Origin: DATJGF01 sp035495315
Lineage (GTDB): Bacteria; Verrucomicrobiota; Verrucomicrobiia; Limisphaerales; UBA8199
Assembly (NCBI GenBank): GCA_035495315.1
Contig: DATJGF010000229.1
Location: forward strand, 1 to 64,000
Length of the DNA stretch: 64,000 nucleotides
Direction: 5' to 3'
The first letter of the stretch is position 1. Each line of letters opens with the position of its first letter. Below, piece after piece: positions 60,472-64,000 of the stretch. The translations under genes were made by a program, and so were the position numbers. A model generated the notes under the pieces. The model did no database searches, was not told the DNA's origin, and worked only from the letters and a program-made list of their open reading frames with translations.

Positions 60472-62136
60472 ATGAAATCTGTCAAATTCTTGCTAAAGCA
60501 GCGGTCACTTCAGACCGAGCTACAGTTCGGCCTGACTCGTTCGGTGCTCTCTTCATCCACGCTCGCCTGCCTCTTCGCGGCGAGTTGTCTTTCAACTTTT
60601 GCACAGGATTGGCCTCAATGGGGTGGCACGCCGGCGCGCAACATGTACTCGCCGGCCAAAGGGCTTCCCGATCATTTCACCAAAGGCAAGGCCACTGACA
60701 TTAAGTTCAAGTCCGGGACCGATGAAGTCGACACCTCGAATGTTGAAAATCTCAAGTGGGTCGCCAAGATCGGCTCACAGAGTTATGGCAACGTCACCGT
60801 CGCCAATGGTCGCGTCTTCATCGGCACGAACAATGAGCCGCCCCGTGACCCGCGTCATCAGGGTGATCGCAGCATCCTGCTTTGCTTCGATGAAAAAACC
60901 GGCGAGCTCCTCTGGCAATTGGTGATTCCGAAGCTCGCCTCGGGAAAGGTGAACGATTGGGAGAGTCTCGGGTTGCTCTCGTCGCCAACGATCGAAGGGG
61001 ACCGAGTTTATATTGTCAGCAGCCGCTGTGAGACGCTTTGCCTGGATGTGAATGGGATGGCCAATGGCAACGATGGTCCCTTTAAAGACGAAGCCAAGTA
61101 TGTCGTCAAAGATGTCGTCATCGATAAGGGAAAGCCCACCGAGCACCCTGCCCCGCCGATCGAGCCCGGGCCAAAAGACGCCGACCTTATTTGGCGCTAC
61201 GACATGATCGATGAACTCGGCGTATTCCCGCATAACGCCTCCGACTGCGCGCCACTCGTCGTCGGCGACTTGGTTTACGTCAATACCTCCAATGGCCAGG
61301 ACTGGACCCACTCCAACATTCCTTCTCCCAATTCTCCGAGTCTCATCGCGCTAAATAAGAAGACCGGGGAATTGATGGGCGAGGACGACGCGAAAATCGG
61401 TCCCCATATTTTTCATGGCCAATGGAGCTCACCCTCGACGGGCAATGTGGATGGGCGCCAGCTGATCTTTTTTGGCGGCGGAAATGGCATCTGCTATGCC
61501 TTTGATCCCAAGCCGGTGAAGGAAGGCGATACCTCCTATCTGAAGAAGGTTTGGTGGTTTGACTGCAATCCACCCGAGCGCAAAAAAGTCCGCTATCCGG
61601 ATGCGGAAGGCCCAAGCGAAATCAACGCCACGCCGGTATTTTGGAAAAATCGGGTGTATACGGCCGTCGGTCAGGATCCGGAGCACGGGGAAGGTGTGGG
61701 CATTATAACCTGTATTGATGCCACCAAAACAGGCGACGTGACCCAAAGCGCCAAGATTTGGTCTTATGACAAAATTCACCGAAGCATTTCTACGGTGTCC
61801 ATCACGCCCGAAGGCCTGCTCTTTGTTGGAGATTTTTCCGGCTACCTCCATTGCTTCGACGCTGAAACCGGCAAGCTCTACTGGACCCATGATCTCAAAG
61901 CGCATATCTGGGGCTCCACCATGGTCGCCGACGGCAAGGTTTACATCGGCACCGAGGACGGCGACCTGATGGTGTTTGAGGCCAGCAAAGAAAAGAAGCT
62001 GCTGAGCACAACGAATCTCGGAGCACCGGTATATTCGACGCCTGTCGTCGCCGGCGGCACGCTGTTCATTTCCTCCAACACCCATCTCTTTGCCTTCTCA
62101 AATCAAGGCAAGATAGATACCAACGTTAAACCCTGA
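60472..62136 (+). CDS. secreted PQQ-like beta-propeller protein
   Basis: A 554-aa protein. The signal region is SVLSSSTLACLFAASCLSTFAQ, followed by the opening DWPQWGGTPARNMYSPAKGLP. PQQ-type repeats are clear: LLCFDEKTGELLWQL, ALNKKTGELMGED, HCFDAETGKLYWTHDL and KVYIGTEDGDLMVFEA. It shares fold but little direct sequence with the preceding gene product. The function is unknown; many such proteins in PVC bacteria are exported and may bind carbohydrate or act in envelope assembly. Palindromic repeats follow its stop. Confidence 0.88.
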   Translation: MKSVKFLLKQRSLQTELQFGLTRSVLSSSTLACLFAASCLSTFAQDWPQWGGTPARNMYSPAKGLPDHFTKGKATDIKFKSGTDEVDTSNVENLKWVAKIGSQSYGNVTVANGRVFIGTNNEPPRDPRHQGDRSILLCFDEKTGELLWQLVIPKLASGKVNDWESLGLLSSPTIEGDRVYIVSSRCETLCLDVNGMANGNDGPFKDEAKYVVKDVVIDKGKPTEHPAPPIEPGPKDADLIWRYDMIDELGVFPHNASDCAPLVVGDLVYVNTSNGQDWTHSNIPSPNSPSLIALNKKTGELMGEDDAKIGPHIFHGQWSSPSTGNVDGRQLIFFGGGNGICYAFDPKPVKEGDTSYLKKVWWFDCNPPERKKVRYPDAEGPSEINATPVFWKNRVYTAVGQDPEHGEGVGIITCIDATKTGDVTQSAKIWSYDKIHRSISTVSITPEGLLFVGDFSGYLHCFDAETGKLYWTHDLKAHIWGSTMVADGKVYIGTEDGDLMVFEASKEKKLLSTTNLGAPVYSTPVVAGGTLFISSNTHLFAFSNQGKIDTNVKP

Positions 62137-62164
62137 TATGAGGTGGCGGTCCCTGCCTTGTAGC

Positions 62165-62299
62165 GCAGAGTTTCACTCTGCCGTATCGCAGAGTTCCACT
62201 CTGCAAGGTGTGATACAAGCGCTGGGTTCTGCCCCCCGTGCCGATTGGAAATCGGCGGTACAGCAGAGTGAAACTCTGCGCTACGAAACTCTGCGCTAC
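62165..62299. repeat. modular 17-bp palindromes on a 23-bp period, cluster 2
   Basis: Four palindromes, all with 7-bp arms and 3-nt loops: gcagagtttcactctgc (62165), gcagagttccactctgc (62188), gccgattggaaatcggc (62240) and gcagagtgaaactctgc (62263). They form two pairs, each spaced by 6 bp (cgtatc and ggtaca). A partial fifth copy, aaactctgcgctac, follows. The architecture is that of 36212-36251. Confidence 0.85.
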
Positions 62300-62325
62300 G
62301 CATCCGCGAGCACCACCTTTTGCGA

Positions 62326-62583
62326 ATGAAACTCAAGGCTTTTCTGCTGACTCTCTTGATCGTGGTCGTCTACCTACTGCACCAGGATTTCTGGAACTGG
62401 CAAAAAACCGAACCGCTGGTGTTCGGTTTTCTTCCGGTTGGGCTGGCGTACCACGCCGGCTATTCGATTTTGGCGTCGATACTCATGGCCGTACTAGTGA
62501 AAGTCGCGTGGCCGAAACATCTCGAAAACGTCGAATCGAAAGACGCTGAGGCAAACGCGGACCAAACGAGCAGACACGAATGA
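62326..62583 (+). CDS. DUF3311-like small membrane protein
   Basis: An 85-aa protein with two transmembrane helices (MKLKAFLLTLLIVVVYLLH and LAYHAGYSILASILMAVLVKV) and the family centre HQDFWNWQKTEPLVFGFLPVGL. DUF3311 proteins are regularly encoded beside sodium:solute symporters and are thought to be accessory subunits. Here its stop overlaps the symporter start as ATGA, which supports that pairing. Confidence 0.88.
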   Translation: MKLKAFLLTLLIVVVYLLHQDFWNWQKTEPLVFGFLPVGLAYHAGYSILASILMAVLVKVAWPKHLENVESKDAEANADQTSRHE

Positions 62584-64000
62584 TCCCCGTCATTGTCGTT
62601 TCCATTTACCTGGCCATCATTGCCGTGATTGGCAGTGTTGCTTTCCGGCGTTCCAAAGCTAATACGGAGGACTTCTTTCTGGCGAATCGCGCGGTGGGCT
62701 CGATGGTGTTTTTCCTGTCGATCTTCGCGACCAATATGACGGCCTTCGCGATCCTGGGCAGTTCCGGCCAGGCGTATCGCCAGGGTATAGGCATTTATGG
62801 GCTCATGGCCTCTTCTTCGTGCCTGGTAATCCCGCTTACGATTTTCTTCATCGGAACCCGCCTTTGGGCGATCGGCAAACGCCACGGCCACCAAACCCAG
62901 GTCGGCTTCTTCCGTGACCGTTGGGAATGCTCGACGATTGGAACGCTGATCTTCGCCCTGAGCGTTGCGATGCTCGTGCCGTACATGATCATCAGCATCA
63001 TGGGAGGTGGTCGTGTGCTCAACGACATCAGCGGCGGGCGTGTCGCTTACTGGCTGGGTTGCGCAATCGTCGCGGCGGTGGTCACGGTCAATGTCTTCTT
63101 TGGCGGCATGCGCGGCACCGTCTGGGTCAATATTTTCCAGACCATACTATTCCTTGTCTTTGGCACAGTAGCCGTTGCGGTGATCAGCCATGCACTGCCA
63201 GCCGGCTTTGGTGATTACATCCAGAAAATTGCAAGCAATCCCAAGACCAGCTATTTGGTGACTCGCCAGCGGATGCCCGAACGCTACTTCTGGAGCTACA
63301 CCTTTATTCCGCTCTCTTCGATCATGTTCCCGCACATGGCCATCATGTGTTTTGCTGCCCGGAAAGTTACCGCATTCAAACGCACCGTTGTCCTGTATCC
63401 CCTGGCCATCATGGCAATTTGGCTGCCCTGCATTTTCCTGGGCGTGCTGGGAACGCAACTCGAACCTGGACTCAAAAATCCAGATGGCATTCTCTTGCAC
63501 CTGCTGACCGATCACGCGCCGGTTTGGCTCGCCGGTATTTTGGGTGCCGGCATTATCTCCGCGGTGATGGGCTCGGATACACACCAGGTGCTTGCCATCA
63601 GCACTATGTTCACCAAGGACGTCTTTGCGCATTATGGCGGTAAAGACAAATACGGTGAGCGCGGCAGCGTTGTGTTTGCGCGCGGCTTTATCGTCGCCGT
63701 CACCTCGGTTGCTTATATGGTCGCCCTCGTTACACCGGAGAGCATCTTTGAACTGGCGGTCAGGTTCGCCTTTTCCGGATTTGCCGCAATGTCGCCTGTC
63801 ATGATTGCGGCCCTATTCTGGAAGCGAAGCACGAAGTATGGCGCCCTGGCTTCCACGTTGTGGGTCGCGCTTTGGCTATTCCTGACCTGGTATCTCCAAA
63901 AGATTTCGGATGGTATCGCGCCAAAACCGGGTCAACCGCCCACATTGATATTCTCGGCGCTGGGCCACTTGTTCGAGCGCTCGCCCGCTGCGGTTACGGT
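62580..64000 (+). CDS. sodium:solute symporter (SSS family), cut by the window end
   Basis: The first 473 residues of a multi-span transporter, starting MIPVIVVSIYLAIIAVIGSV. Visible family features are the early helix followed by RRSKANTEDFFLANRAVGSM, TNMTAFAILGSSGQAYRQG in helix 2, VFFGGMRGTVWVNIFQTILF, and GILGAGIISAVMGSDTHQVLAISTMF. These match the LeuT-fold SSS family, which couples sodium entry to uptake of sugars, amino acids or organic acids. The substrate is unknown. No stop occurs before 64000, so the C-terminus is missing. Confidence 0.92.
   Translation, partial: MIPVIVVSIYLAIIAVIGSVAFRRSKANTEDFFLANRAVGSMVFFLSIFATNMTAFAILGSSGQAYRQGIGIYGLMASSSCLVIPLTIFFIGTRLWAIGKRHGHQTQVGFFRDRWECSTIGTLIFALSVAMLVPYMIISIMGGGRVLNDISGGRVAYWLGCAIVAAVVTVNVFFGGMRGTVWVNIFQTILFLVFGTVAVAVISHALPAGFGDYIQKIASNPKTSYLVTRQRMPERYFWSYTFIPLSSIMFPHMAIMCFAARKVTAFKRTVVLYPLAIMAIWLPCIFLGVLGTQLEPGLKNPDGILLHLLTDHAPVWLAGILGAGIISAVMGSDTHQVLAISTMFTKDVFAHYGGKDKYGERGSVVFARGFIVAVTSVAYMVALVTPESIFELAVRFAFSGFAAMSPVMIAALFWKRSTKYGALASTLWVALWLFLTWYLQKISDGIAPKPGQPPTLIFSALGHLFERSPAAVT

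Overview
The window looks like a chromosomal segment from a member of the PVC group, most probably Verrucomicrobiota (Pedosphaera/Limisphaerales-like). This is inferred from gene content, not from a marker tree. The supporting genes are a prepilin-type N-methylation protein, a very large secreted DUF11-type repeat protein, an ECF sigma factor with a long C-terminal extension, a beta-propeller/HEAT/haem protein, paired PQQ propellers, a glycoside hydrolase fusion, and many short palindromic repeats between genes. Shine-Dalgarno sequences are weak at most starts. Many coding regions run open upstream of the likely start, so several starts given here are shortened from the longest frame. No rRNA, transposase gene, prophage or CRISPR array was seen.

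1-19.1 kb: surface and signalling genes. A 1.2-kDa-residue-class adhesin-like protein (about 1200 aa) is followed by a response regulator with a C-terminal Cys motif, flanked by two copies of a palindromic repeat. Next come an ECF sigma/anchor fusion, two VOC proteins, a pseudopilin and a GYF-domain membrane protein. A 1.5-kb gene-poor stretch holds two 10-bp-period repeat arrays. Then follow a triple-receiver protein, two secreted proteins, and a FixL/FixJ-like pair with an extra single-domain receiver.

19.1-32.4 kb: a secreted haem/propeller protein, tRNA-Leu(CAA), an MdtABC-like efflux operon (adaptor plus two RND pumps, no TolC), and glucose-6-phosphate dehydrogenase.

32.4-42.1 kb: housekeeping. 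It holds a strong candidate structured RNA just before accA, then manA, a small membrane protein, trmB beside tRNA-Pro(CGG), a holin/DUF3618 membrane protein, an endonuclease-like protein and folE2. A DksA-like gene, rpmG and rpsR, all lacking the usual zinc cysteines, sit directly before a ZIP transporter and Fur/Zur-family operon. A perfect 7-1-7 palindrome lies before that operon. Together these read as a zinc-sparing and zinc-uptake locus.

42.3-64 kb: carbohydrate and envelope functions. These are a CocE-type hydrolase, a three-part glycoside hydrolase fusion, and an Asp-box propeller protein. An ArsR regulator diverges from a DUF2892-TolC-adaptor-RND operon. The rest is a TIM-barrel protein with a histone-like basic tail, a MOSC protein, two PQQ propeller proteins, and a DUF3311 plus sodium:solute symporter pair cut by the window end.

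Non-coding structure is rich: at least four families of inverted-repeat elements, one of them a modular 17-bp palindrome on a 23-bp period seen at two distant loci, and several short-period tandem arrays.
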